A stretch of 12,467 nt of DNA from Candidatus Phosphoribacter hodrii. Its GTDB lineage: Bacteria > Actinomycetota > Actinomycetes > Actinomycetales > Dermatophilaceae. Location: assembly GCA_016707175.1 (NCBI GenBank), contig JADJIB010000014.1, forward strand, positions 1-12,467. Reading direction: 5' to 3'. Under the pieces are notes generated by a model. That model was not told where the DNA came from and ran no database searches. It saw only the letters and a list, made by a program, of their open reading frames with translations. Shown in pieces: positions 1 through 8,287 of this stretch. Position 1 is the first letter of the stretch; each line of letters starts with the position of its first letter. A program made the translations under genes and the position numbers.

Positions 1-1225
1 CTCGCGCTGGCGCCGGGACGTTGGAGACCATGAGGTTGAACGGCAGGTGCACCCGATCGGCCAGGCGGATGACCGCGGCGGCCTGCGTGAGCAACTGAGT
101 CACGGTCGGACCCGCGACGGCTGCCAGGTCGGACATGAGGGTCGAGGGATAGGTCGGCGTCTCCTTGGCATGCGCCATCGCGGCGTGCGCGAAGGCCAGC
201 CGCTCAGCTGGGGTGTCCAGGTGCGTGGGCAGCGGACACAAGGTGAGCATGATCTGGTTGCTGCCGACGCTATGTCCCTGCCCTCGGATCGACATCGGCA
301 CCATGGCGACCAGCGGTGTGCTCGGCAGCGCGTCGTGCTCGGCCAGCCACGCGCGCAGGGCGCCGGCGGTCGCGGCCATGAGCACGTCGTTGAGCGTTGA
401 CCCGGTGGCTTTGCGCAGCCGCGAGCTGGCGGCGACCGGCATGGGCATCCAAGCCCACGCGCGCTCTGCGGTGATGGCCGCGTTGAAGGGAGTCGGCGGC
501 GCTGACCCGACCCGCTCCCAATCGCGATGGGGTTCTTGGGAGTCGGGATGCTCGACGAGTCGTTCGAGGGTGTCGGCCAGTTTGTTGGCCGTGTCGCGAG
601 TGGCGCGCAAGACGGCAGCGGGGGCTGCAGTGACCGCCTGCAACTCCAGGCGCAGCGCAGCGCTGGTGCGCTCGGTTGCCTCGGTGACCCGATGAGTGAT
701 GCGCGACAGTTGCCCCGGCCCGCTGTCCGGCCGCCACCGCCGGTGAGGGTCCAGGCTGGTCTCGGTGCCGAAGAGCAACGCGAGCAGGTCGCGCTTGCCG
801 ACCCCGTCGACCGCACAGTGATGGATCTTGGACACCATCGCGCCCGTGCCGTCGGCCAGCCCGCCGATGAGCAGCAACTCCCACAGCGGACGGGAACGGT
901 CCAACTGTTGCTGGGAGAACCGGATCGCTTCGGCGCACATGGCCGACTCGTCGGCCGATCCGCCGAGGTCGGTGAAGGAGATGTGCTGATCGAGGTCGAA
1001 GTCGGGGTCATCGACCCACCACGGACGCCCGACGACCAGGCTCGGGGCTCGCAGTTTGCGTCGCAGCAGGGGAGCCAGGTGCAGGCGGGCCTCGATCTGG
1101 TGGAACAACTCGTCTGCGGTCACCTCGCGGTCCAGCAGCGACAGGAGCGTGACGTGTCCGACGCTGACCGGAGTGTCGAGGGCGAGGAAGGAGGCATCGA
1201 ACGGGGTGAGTTGAGTTGCCTTCAC
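1..1225 (-). CDS. WS/DGAT-family O-acyltransferase (C-terminus cut by window edge)
   Basis: Wax ester synthase/diacylglycerol acyltransferase family enzyme, which transfers an acyl group from acyl-CoA to an alcohol or diacylglycerol to make storage lipid. I read 408 residues in one open frame from a GTG at 1225 to the left edge. The catalytic motif HHCAVDG lies at residues 135-141 (H135, H136, D140, G141), preceded by SRPLWE near 111. Later family landmarks are PPTPFN near 243, NDVLMA at 279, VPMSIR near 309 and SNVPAP at 401. Members are usually about 450-480 residues, so roughly 50 C-terminal residues are off the window. The GTG was chosen because GAGGAG sits six bases upstream; another in-frame GTG two codons earlier abuts that ribosome site. 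The gene is divergent from the monooxygenase at 1440. The family is clear; the acyl acceptor, and any tie to the neighbouring catabolic genes, are not. Confidence 0.93.
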   Translation of the reverse strand, partial: MKATQLTPFDASFLALDTPVSVGHVTLLSLLDREVTADELFHQIEARLHLAPLLRRKLRAPSLVVGRPWWVDDPDFDLDQHISFTDLGGSADESAMCAEAIRFSQQQLDRSRPLWELLLIGGLADGTGAMVSKIHHCAVDGVGKRDLLALLFGTETSLDPHRRWRPDSGPGQLSRITHRVTEATERTSAALRLELQAVTAAPAAVLRATRDTANKLADTLERLVEHPDSQEPHRDWERVGSAPPTPFNAAITAERAWAWMPMPVAASSRLRKATGSTLNDVLMAATAGALRAWLAEHDALPSTPLVAMVPMSIRGQGHSVGSNQIMLTLCPLPTHLDTPAERLAFAHAAMAHAKETPTYPSTLMSDLAAVAGPTVTQLLTQAAAVIRLADRVHLPFNLMVSNVPAPAR

Positions 1226-1338
1226 ACGCACCTCCTCGTCGAGCGTCGCCGTTCGGTCACGCTAGCAAGCCTGGGGTTGGCGCGACAGCCTGTCCGCCGC
1301 GGTGCTTGACCTGCTCGCCAGCCGCGTCACGCCCAACG

Positions 1339-1358
1339 CGGGGTGTTTCCGCACCCCG
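1339..1358. repeat. Short inverted repeat (7-bp stem, 6-base loop)
   Basis: CGGGGTG at 1339-1345 and CACCCCG at 1352-1358 are perfect reverse complements separated by TTTCCG. It lies just upstream of the putative promoter at 1382. It could be an operator half-site pair or a small RNA hairpin; the sequence does not decide between them. Confidence 0.5.
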
Positions 1359-1381
1359 GAAAACTGCCTCTCGTCCATTCC

Positions 1382-1413
1382 TTGACAATCTCAACCTTTC
1401 TAGAGTGTAACTA
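1382..1413 (+). promoter_or_regulatory. Putative sigma70-type promoter for the monooxygenase gene
   Basis: A perfect TTGACA -35 match at 1382-1387 is followed 18 bases later by TGTAAC (1406-1411), a moderate -10 match, with TAACTAT immediately overlapping. It lies about 30 bases upstream of the ribosome site for the ATG at 1440. The -35 box is part of a near-palindrome TTGACAATCTCAA (1382-1394; TTGA/TCAA arms), which might be a regulator site. The IclR protein encoded at 5776-6517 is a possible but unproven partner. Confidence 0.45.
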
Positions 1414-1439
1414 TCAACCCGCTGGCAAGGAGGCAGGCG

Positions 1440-2644
1440 ATGAGCGACGGGACGTCAAGTGCCGGACGCGAGATCGTGGTCGTCGGCGGCGGGATCGGCG
1501 GGTTGACGACGGCGTTGGCGCTGGCCCGGCAGGGTCGCTCAGTGCGCGTCCTCGAGCGGGCCGAGCGCTTCGCCGAGGTGGGCGCGCGGTCTGCAGTTGG
1601 CCCCAACGCGACCGGTCTCTTGCGCGACCTCGGAGTGCGCCGGCGGTGCTGGACGTCGGTGTCGTCCCGGCGGATGGTCATCGCGGATGCCCGCACGGGT
1701 GAGGGTCTGGTCTCGGCCGACCTCGGGACCGATTCCTGCAGACCTTCGGCGGCCCCTGCCTCGTCGTCCACCCGGCGACCTGCTCGACGTGCTGCGTGCA
1801 GGCCGCCTGGCCCGCCGGCGTCGTGCGCTGGAAACGGCAAGGCGGTCGTGCGCTGCGACACGGTGGGACGAGACGCGCCGTCGTTGCGCCGACGGCGAGT
1901 ATGCCGCGCGCGCCGCGATCGCGGCGGACGGGCTGCGCTCCCCTGCCGCGAAGCCATCCACGGCGCATCGGGTGAGCCGATGGCCTCCGGCTACGTCGCC
2001 TATCGCGGGGCCCTGCCGATCGAGCAGGTCGAACGGCCCCACGACCTCGATACCGTCATCTCCTGGGTCGGGCCTGGCCTGCACCTGGTGCAGTACCCGA
2101 TCCGGCGCGGCGACCTCTACAACCAGGTGGCCGTCTTCAAGAGCCCGAGTTTCGCCACCGGCAACCCCGATTGGGGCGGCCCCGACGAGTTGGACGCGGC
2201 GTTCTCCGGTATGTGCCCAGCGGTGCGGGTGGCCCTGCCAGCCCTGCAGCGCAACTTCCGCTGGCCGACCTTCGACCGCGAGCCGGTCGACACGTGGGTC
2301 GACGGACGCACGGCGCTGCTCGGCGATGCCGCCCACGCCATGCTCCAATACCTCGCCCAGGGCGCCTGCCAGGCCATCGAAGACGCCGCCACCTCGCCCA
2401 GCAGTTCGCCGCGCACGACGGTGCGACGGCCGACGACGGGGGAGTGGACCGGGCGCTCGCGGCATACCAACGGATCCGCGCCCCCCGCACGGCCCGCGTC
2501 CAGCGGTCCGCTCGCGTCTGGGGCGATATCTGGCACATCGACGGCACCGGCGCACTCCTGCGCAACGAACTCTTCCGCGGCATCACTGACGACGACTATT
2601 CCTACGCGGACTGGTTGTGGGGCTGGGAACCCCCGACCAACTGA
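1440..2644 (+). pseudogene. FAD-dependent aromatic monooxygenase, multiply frameshifted
   Basis: Resembles single-component NAD(P)H- and FAD-dependent aromatic hydroxylases of the salicylate, 3-hydroxybenzoate 6- and 6-hydroxynicotinate hydroxylase type. The start is supported by AAGGAGG before the ATG. The N-terminal Rossmann motif VVGGGIGG (residues 14-21) and VRVLERA with its ribose-binding Glu are intact. The second FAD motif follows as GDAAHAMLQYLAQGACQAIEDA, in two adjacent pieces of frame, and the C-terminal end contains RPRTARVQ-like APRTARVQRSARVWG. Between about 1640 and 1950 the reading frame changes at least six times: VLDVGVVP, LQTFGGPCLVVH, GDLLDVLRAG, GKAVVRCDTVG and AAIAADGLRS fall in different frames. 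One more base is missing near 2391, after which the frame runs to TGA at 2644. If repaired it is about 401 residues, a normal family length. As written it cannot give a full enzyme; dense sequencing errors or a real pseudogene are both possible. Confidence 0.8.
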
Positions 2645-2742
2645 CCTGACGCACAACGGCTTTCGATCATCTGCACCACCCGTCTCGACCTGGCACCTCT
2701 GCTCCATGCCCTGCAGCACCCGGCTCTTCAGGAGGACGACGC

Positions 2743-4275
2743 ATGACCTTCAACCTCTCTTCGATCCTGCGGGACTCTGCCCAGCGAGATCAAGAGCACC
2801 CGGCGATCGTGACCGGTTCGGAGCGGATCAGCTACGGCGAGCTCGACCGGCGATCCGACGCGGTTGCCGCCGGCCTCATGGCTGCGGGGTTGGAGCCCGG
2901 CGGCGCCGTGATGTTGCAGTTGCCGAACGTTCCGGAGTTCGTCGTCTCCCTGCACGGCATCCTCAAGGCCGGTGGCGTGGTCATCCCGACCAACACGCTC
3001 TACAAGGCTGGCGAGCTGTCCTACGTCTTGGAGAACGCCTCGGCCAAGCACGTCATCACCGTTGACGGGTCGGCGGGTGAGGCTGCCGAGGCGGCCGCCC
3101 AAGCCGGCGGGGCGACGCTGTACGTCCTCGGAACTGTCCCCGAGTCGCTGCCCGACGGAGTCACCGCACGGCCGTTTGCCGACCTCGCCGCCCACCCGGT
3201 CCCCGACCCGAAGCCCTTTATCCAGCGCGACCCCGGTGACACTGCCGTCCTGCTCTACACGTCGGGCACGACCGGCAAGCCCAAGGGCGTGCAGCTCACC
3301 CACTTCCAGCTCTACATGAACGCCGGCGCCCACATCGGTGCCTTCGAGATGGGCCCGACGAGCAAGATCATCGCCGTCATGCCGCTGTTCCACGCGCTCG
3401 GCCTGTCAGGCATCCTCAACGCGACGGTCCGGGCCGGCGGCACGGTGCTGCTCCTGCCGAAGTTCGACACCGAGAAGGTGCTCCAGACGATCCAGGCCGA
3501 GGGCGCCACGCACATCCACGGCGTTCCGACGATGTACCACTCGCTGCTCAACCACCCGACCCTGGCCAACTTCGACACCTCGACCCTGGCGTTCTGCGGG
3601 TCGGCCGGTGCGGCCATCGCGGCGGAGATCATCGACCAGGTCGAGAAGACCTTCGGCGTGCAGATCCTAGAGATGTACGGCCTCACCGAGTCCGGCCCGG
3701 TTGCGACGATCAACATGCCGCGTGACCGCAAGCCGTACAGCATCGGTAAGGCGATCCCGGGCGTCGACATCGAGATCTGGGACGAGCAGAAGCGACGACT
3801 GCCTCGGGGCAAGTTGTCGATCGGCGAGATCATGATTCGCGGGCACAACACGATGTCCGGCTATCTGAACAACCCGGAAGCCACGGCAGCAGCGTTCACC
3901 AATGGCTGGCTGCACACCGGCGACCTGGCGTGGATGGACGAAGAAGGATTCCTGTTCTTCGCCGACCGCAAGAAGGAACTCATCATTCGGGGGGGATACA
4001 ACGTGTACCCCCGCGAGGTCGAAGAGGTTCTCTACACCAATCCCAAGATCTCCGAGGCTGCCGTCGTCGGCGTGCCCGACGAGCGCCTGGGCGAGGAGAT
4101 CAAGGCCTACCTCACTCTCAAGCCCGGTGAGGCAGGCACCCCAGAGGAGTTCATTGATTACGTCAAGGAGCGCCTCGCGGCATACAAGTACCCGCGGATT
4201 GTCGAGGTCATCGCAGAGATGCCCAAGAGCGCCACGGGCAAGATCCTCAAGAAGGAACTTGCTCACCGTCGGTAG
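2743..4275 (+). CDS. AMP-forming acyl/aryl-CoA ligase
   Basis: ANL-superfamily ligase that activates a carboxylic acid with ATP through an acyl-adenylate and transfers it to coenzyme A. All signature regions are present in 510 residues: the phosphate-binding loop YTSGTTGKPKG (172-182), MYGLTESGP (311-319), HTGDL (391-395), the hinge and core region DRKKELIIRGGYNVYPREVEE (split around 408-428), and PKSATGK with the adenylation-step lysine at K500. AGGAGG lies eight bases before the ATG. It starts 98 bases after the monooxygenase stop and 63 bases before the transporter, so the three probably form one transcription unit. The context suggests it activates the imported or hydroxylated acid. Family similarity is to medium/long-chain fatty acyl-CoA and 4-coumarate-CoA ligases; the acid cannot be read from the sequence. 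Confidence 0.95.
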   Translation: MTFNLSSILRDSAQRDQEHPAIVTGSERISYGELDRRSDAVAAGLMAAGLEPGGAVMLQLPNVPEFVVSLHGILKAGGVVIPTNTLYKAGELSYVLENASAKHVITVDGSAGEAAEAAAQAGGATLYVLGTVPESLPDGVTARPFADLAAHPVPDPKPFIQRDPGDTAVLLYTSGTTGKPKGVQLTHFQLYMNAGAHIGAFEMGPTSKIIAVMPLFHALGLSGILNATVRAGGTVLLLPKFDTEKVLQTIQAEGATHIHGVPTMYHSLLNHPTLANFDTSTLAFCGSAGAAIAAEIIDQVEKTFGVQILEMYGLTESGPVATINMPRDRKPYSIGKAIPGVDIEIWDEQKRRLPRGKLSIGEIMIRGHNTMSGYLNNPEATAAAFTNGWLHTGDLAWMDEEGFLFFADRKKELIIRGGYNVYPREVEEVLYTNPKISEAAVVGVPDERLGEEIKAYLTLKPGEAGTPEEFIDYVKERLAAYKYPRIVEVIAEMPKSATGKILKKELAHRR

Positions 4276-4338
4276 GAACGACCAACTAGCCCAGCACTAC
4301 CCTCCGTTGCACCCACCCTGTTCGTGGAAGGTCCTTAG

Positions 4339-5724
4339 ATGAACCTACGTGAATCCATCGCCTCACAACCGATGCGAGCGTTCCAGAAGCGCATCATTGG
4401 CATTTGTATCGCCCTCGCCTTCGTCGACGGGTTCGAGGTGCTCGTCGCCGCGTTCACGTCCACCGCCGTGGCCAAGGCGTTCGCCCTGCCCAACGCGGCC
4501 GACATCGGCTACTTCCTCAGCGCCGGCACCTTCGGGATGGGCCTCGGCGCGATCCTGATCTCGCCGCTGGCCGACCGGATCGGGCGGCGCAAGCACATCC
4601 TCATGTGCCTGGCCCTCATCTGTGTGGGCATGGCGGCCTCGGCGCTGGCTCCGACCTCAAGCTTCCCGTTCCTGCTGGCCGCCCGGTTCTTCGCCGGCCT
4701 GTGGATCGGTGCGCTCATCCCCAGCCTCAACATCCTGGTCTCGGAGTACTCCTCTGACGCCAAGCGCGGCACCGCGATGGGCATCTACGGCATCGGCCTC
4801 CCGGCCGGTGCGGCGACCGGTGGCTTCATCACCACCTTCCTGCTCAACGCGTGGGGCTGGTCGGCTCCGTTCTGGTTCGGCTTCACCCTGACCGCGATCC
4901 TCTTGGTGCTGGCCTACCTATGGCTGCCCGAGTCGATCCTCTACCTGGTCGAGAAGCGTCCCGCCGGTGCGCTGGAGGACTACAACAAGATCGGCGCGAA
5001 GCTGGGTTACCCCAACGAGTCCGCCCTCCCGGCCGCTCGCGTGTCCGCGGGTAAGCCGCAGAACGTCGTCCAGATGATCTTCGGCGGCAAGATGCTCCAG
5101 CGCACTCTGCTGCTCTGGCTCGGCTACGCGTGCCTCATGGCGGCGTTCTACTTCGCCAACACCTGGACCCCGCGCCTGCTCATCACGTACCTCACCAACC
5201 CGGCCAACGGGGGCATGGACGCCAAGGCCGCCCAGGCCATCGGCAACAACGCCGGCGTCCTCGTCGCGGTCGGCGGGGTCGTCGGTGCCCTGCTGTTCGC
5301 CCTGCTCGCCCGCCGGATCCACCCCCGCGTGCTCACGGCATACACCCTGCTGTGGGGGTTGGCGGCCTACGTCATCTACGCCAACGTCTTCCAGACCACC
5401 AGCGCCGCCTTCATGGCAGCTGTCGGCGTCGGCATCGCCGCCAACGGTGGCGTGGCTGCGTTCTATGCCATCAGCCCGAGCATCTACCCGACCGCAGCCC
5501 GCGGTACGGGTGTCGGCTGGATGGTCGGCTTCGGTCGCATCGTCTCGATCCTCGCGCCGATCGTGTCCGGCTACCTCATCGACGGTGGCATGGGCTCGCA
5601 GACGCTGTACCAGATCTACGGTGTCATCCTTGCGATCGGTGCCGCCTTGGTCTTCGTCCTGCACCGCTCGATGAAGTCGGACTCGACCGCGATGGCCGAG
5701 GACACCCCGGCCGCAGTTCACTGA
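4339..5724 (+). CDS. MFS transporter, aromatic acid:H+ symporter (AAHS) type
   Basis: Twelve-helix major facilitator protein of 461 residues, probably a proton-coupled inner-membrane importer of an aromatic or similar carboxylic acid. The first helix carries DGFE at 30-33, matching the acidic DGx(D/E) motif of PcaK/BenK-type carriers. The loop between helices 2 and 3 has the MFS signature SPLADRIGRRKHI (75-87). The second half has YPTAARGTGVG (383-393), also typical of the family. A hydrophilic central loop spans about 205-250. GGAAGG lies seven bases before the ATG. It follows the ligase by 63 bases and ends six bases before a strong terminator stem, so it is likely the last gene of the plus-strand unit. 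Placement in the AAHS family is confident; the transported substrate is not known. Confidence 0.93.
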   Translation: MNLRESIASQPMRAFQKRIIGICIALAFVDGFEVLVAAFTSTAVAKAFALPNAADIGYFLSAGTFGMGLGAILISPLADRIGRRKHILMCLALICVGMAASALAPTSSFPFLLAARFFAGLWIGALIPSLNILVSEYSSDAKRGTAMGIYGIGLPAGAATGGFITTFLLNAWGWSAPFWFGFTLTAILLVLAYLWLPESILYLVEKRPAGALEDYNKIGAKLGYPNESALPAARVSAGKPQNVVQMIFGGKMLQRTLLLWLGYACLMAAFYFANTWTPRLLITYLTNPANGGMDAKAAQAIGNNAGVLVAVGGVVGALLFALLARRIHPRVLTAYTLLWGLAAYVIYANVFQTTSAAFMAAVGVGIAANGGVAAFYAISPSIYPTAARGTGVGWMVGFGRIVSILAPIVSGYLIDGGMGSQTLYQIYGVILAIGAALVFVLHRSMKSDSTAMAEDTPAAVH

Positions 5725-5729
5725 TCCCC

Positions 5730-5770
5730 GGCCTCGGGGCGCCCGCCACCCGGGCGAGCGCCCCGAGGCC
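5730..5770. terminator. Bidirectional intrinsic-type terminator
   Basis: Perfect 13-bp inverted repeat: GGCCTCGGGGCGC at 5730-5742 and GCGCCCCGAGGCC at 5758-5770, with a 15-base loop. It fills almost the whole gap between the convergent transporter (stop at 5724) and IclR gene (stop at 5776). There is no U-tract on either side, as is common for actinobacterial terminators. Confidence 0.85.
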
Positions 5771-5775
5771 AGCCG

Positions 5776-6517
5776 TCAGCCGTGCAGCGTTGCGACGATC
5801 TGCTCGCTGGCCGTGCGCAGCGCAGCCACCAAGGTGTTGACGTTTGCCGGGACGTAACGGATCGTCGGGATCGACACCGAGAGAGCCCCCAGCGGACCGT
5901 CCGCGTCGGCCACCAGGCTTCCCACCGCGGTCACCCCGCGTTCGGTCTCGCCGTTGTTGACGGCATACCCCTGCTTGCGGATCTTGGCCAGGTCGCGACG
6001 CAACGTCGCCCCGGCGGGCAGCGCTCAGCTCACCCGAGGTGACCCCGGAGGTGGGGTAGAGCTGGTCCAGAGACTCGCTGGGCAGAGCGGCGAGGATCGC
6101 CTTCCCACCAGAGGTGCGGTGGGCAGGCAACATCGCCCCCACCCGGCTGCCGATCCGCAACGACTGGAACGACTCGACGCTCGCGATGAAGCGCACCTGA
6201 CGGCCCACCAGCACCATGAGGTGGGTGGACTCCTCAGTGACGTCGCGCAAGTTGTGCAACGCCGGCGCAGCAAGATCGGCGAGGTTGGCCCGGGTGATCC
6301 GGTTGCTCACCATCTCCTCGAGCGCCGGCCCGGCCCGGTAGGTGCGGTCGTGGCCCTGAACGACGAACCCCCGATACCGCAGGGTGGACAGGAGTCGGTA
6401 TGCCGTCGACGGCGCCACCCCGAGCTCGGCCGCAACTTCGCTCACACCCACCCGAGCCTTGGCGGCGACGAGCATGAGTAGGCGCAAGGAGTTGTCGACA
6501 GACTCCAAGTAGTTCAT
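5776..6517 (-). CDS. IclR-family transcriptional regulator (one apparent frameshift)
   Basis: DNA-binding regulator with an N-terminal winged helix-turn-helix (VGVSEVAAELGVAPSTAYR, about residues 23-41, then LLSTLRYRGFV) and a C-terminal GAF-like effector domain (THLMVLVGRQVRF; SGGKAILAALP; KQGYAVNNGETERGV; GPLGALSVS). Such proteins commonly control neighbouring aromatic-acid catabolism genes in response to a pathway acid. The frame is open from ATG 6517 to about 6022. There it shifts by one (an extra base, or two missing, near 6019-6027) and continues to TGA at 5776. The uncorrected frame instead runs on as low-complexity sequence past the terminator. The repaired length is about 246 residues, normal for the family. 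It is divergent from the unknown gene at 6614 across a 96-bp gap and convergent with the transporter. The ribosome site is weak: GGAGG lies far upstream. Confidence 0.88.
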
Positions 6518-6613
6518 CCGCGCACGACCCCCGTTCCTCCAGTCGAAGATGTGGCCCAGGACACGTTACGGCCAGGGGTGCGAGGGGGAACCCTCGCGAG
6601 AAAGCAGGACCGC
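6518..6613. promoter_or_regulatory. Divergent control region between IclR gene and unknown gene
   Basis: 96 bp separating the start codons at 6517 (minus) and 6614 (plus). An IclR-family regulator usually binds such a region to control itself and the divergent gene. It contains a perfect hairpin (6580-6597) and AGCAGGA ahead of the ATG at 6614. I find no convincing -35/-10 pair by eye. Confidence 0.55.
6580..6597. repeat. 7-bp inverted repeat with GGAA loop upstream of the unknown gene
   Basis: GCGAGGG (6580-6586) and CCCTCGC (6591-6597) pair perfectly around GGAA. In a plus-strand transcript this would be a stable hairpin with a GNRA-class tetraloop, ending 16 bases before the ATG at 6614. 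As DNA it could be an operator. Confidence 0.6.
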
Positions 6614-8202
6614 ATGTCTGTGGATCTCGGCGTCAATCTCCCGAGCGATGCGGATGGGACGCGCAGCAGCACAACGAGCGCGCTGACCGTCCTGGCGGCC
6701 TCTGTGGTCGGCGTCGATGATGTCCTCGCCGCCGACCTGCGGGCCGCGACCGACTGGCGGCATCGCTATCCCGAGCTCTTCACGCGCCTGCTCATCGCCG
6801 AGGCACAGTCGGCTGACGCGGCCCTGCGGGTGGCCCGCCAGGGGTTGACGGCCGCGCGAGAGCACTACGTCGTCGTCGGTGCGGGTGGCAGCGCCGCTCC
6901 GCTCTCCAGCGCAGTCGACACCCATCAGCCGGGGCTGCGAACCGTCGCGGTGAGCGGGCACGACGAGCGGGTCCGGGAGTTGGTGGTGCCCTATCGCGGC
7001 GAGAACCTGCGAGGCCTGGCGCTGCTGCGCCAGCTCGACGACTGGGTGCGGCGAGGCATCGTTGAGCCCACCTTCGCCGAGGCCGTCGGAGCCGTGGTGC
7101 GGCACCCCGAATGGCTGGACCTGCGCGACCGGACCTTCGCTCTGGTCGGGGCCGGGGCGCAGATGGGACCGTTCGCCCAACTGGTGCAGTGGGGCGCTCG
7201 GGTGGCCGCGATCGACCTGCCCCGGCCGGACGTCTGGAAGCGCCTGCTGAGCGTCGTGCGCGAGTCGGCCGGAACGATGTATGTCCCGGTCCACGCCGAC
7301 CACGAGGATCCGTCGAAGCCGACATCCCCACCCGCGCGGGCGCCGACCTCATGACCGATGTCGGACCCCTGGTCGACTGGCTCGCCGGGCTGAGCGGCCC
7401 GATGACGGTCGGCAACTACGGGTATGCCGATGGCGTCCTCTTCGTGCGCCTGTCGATGGCCTTCGACGCGCTGCTCGAAGGCTTGCGGTCGCGCCGGGAC
7501 GACCTGTCCGTCACCTACCTGGCCACCCCCTCGGACGTCTTCCTCGTCCCGATGAACGCCGTCGACATGGCGCAGGAGCGACACTCGCGGCAAAGCCCGC
7601 TGCTCGTCGCCGGAAAGTTGGCCCACACGCTGAGCATCGGGCGGTGGTTCGCGCCGAACTATGGGCCAGGCGGGGTCATCGAGACCCCGACCGAGCGGTT
7701 TGGCGTGGTCAGCGCCTTCATCGTCGCCCAAGGGCCCAACTACGCCATGGCCAAGCGGTTGCAGCGGTGGCAGATGATTGCGACCCGGGCGGACGGCATA
7801 CTCACCTCGGTCCATGTGGCGCCGCCCACCCGGACCGGTTCCGTCCACTCCAACCCGATCATGGCCGAGCGGCAACGGCTCACCGCCTACGTGGGGATCG
7901 AGACGTTCGACGCCCCGACCACCGAAGCCATCGCCGGCGCCATCCTGGTCCATGACTTGCACAACCCGGCATCGCCGGCCAACCCGGCCAACCCGCTGGG
8001 ACACCCGCACGAGGCGTTCATGTTCGCGGCGAACCCTGGGGGACGGTGGCGAGTGCCCTTCGACGTCGGCAGCACCGTTCCGCTGCTGCACGAGATCACC
8101 GGTGCCCGACTGCGCGCCGGATCGCTGATCCGCGACCTGTCGGCCCACGTTCCCGGGCTGGACCGCCTGCCTGGCCTGGGGCCCTGGCGCGCGACGGTCT
8201 GA
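6614..8202 (+). CDS. Conserved-looking protein of unknown function with Rossmann-like motif (one apparent frameshift)
   Basis: I do not recognise a named family. The N-terminal part (about 233 residues) contains YVVVGAGGSAAP (86-97) and a second glycine-rich strand-loop LVGAGAQMGP (177-186). The latter is followed by VAAIDLPRPD with D201 at the end of the next strand, a pattern typical of NAD-binding Rossmann folds. At about 7310 one base is missing and the frame passes from the first to the second open segment (VEADIPTRAGADLMTD). The C-terminal part (about 296 residues) has conserved-looking stretches such as VGNYGYADGVLF, LATPSDVFLVP, GRWFAPNYGPGG and LVHDLHNPA, the last followed by a short NPA/NPA/NPL repeat. 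The repaired length is 529 residues. No signal peptide or membrane helix is visible. The ATG at 6614 has AGCAGGA upstream; an in-frame GTG at 6551 is less likely. Its position opposite an IclR gene suggests regulated expression with the locus. Confidence 0.72.
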
Positions 8203-8287
8203 CCGCAAGCAGGAGCGGGCGGCCGACCTCTTGCGCCGCAGGCGGGAAGCCCCGTGGGGTGGGGGCGGCGGCCTGGCGTCGGTGGGC
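8203..8287. terminator. Possible convergent terminator hairpin
   Basis: The 85-bp gap between the convergent stops at 8202 and 8288 contains CGCCGC (8234-8239) and GCGGCG (8265-8270), with CCCCGTGGGG inside the loop. A composite GC-rich stem is possible, but pairing is imperfect and there is no U-tract. Called weakly, mainly because convergent genes meet here. Confidence 0.3.

Larger units (their letters stand above)
1226..1439. promoter_or_regulatory. Divergent intergenic control region (WS/DGAT / monooxygenase)
   Basis: This 214-bp stretch separates two divergent genes and must hold promoters for both. On the right it carries AAGGAGG six bases before the ATG at 1440, a TTGACA element, and an AT-richer patch at about 1380-1415 that stands out from the GC-rich surroundings. 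A small hairpin lies in the middle. I see no open frame of note inside it. Confidence 0.6.

Noticed and set aside
100..1011. Long minus-strand frame with ATG inside the WS/DGAT gene
   Set aside because: It is a different minus-strand frame, Ser/Arg/Pro-rich. The GTG-started frame from 1225 gives the real protein.
527..1309. Long plus-strand open frame opposite the WS/DGAT gene
   Set aside because: The minus-strand frame carries HHxxxDG and other family motifs; the plus-strand frame is a GC-rich shadow with no recognisable features.
1440..3065. A 541-codon open frame running from the monooxygenase start into the ligase gene
   Set aside because: After about 2390 it leaves the monooxygenase frame and overlaps the well-supported CoA ligase out of frame; its tail is low-complexity with no family features.
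4918..5721. 267-codon minus-strand frame inside the transporter gene
   Set aside because: The plus strand encodes a complete MFS protein with signature motifs; the antisense frame has none.
7965..8002. Short tandem repeat of AACCCGGC-like units (NPA/NPA/NPL in the unknown protein)
   Set aside because: Only about three imperfect short units inside a coding region; low-complexity linker rather than a repeat element or array.
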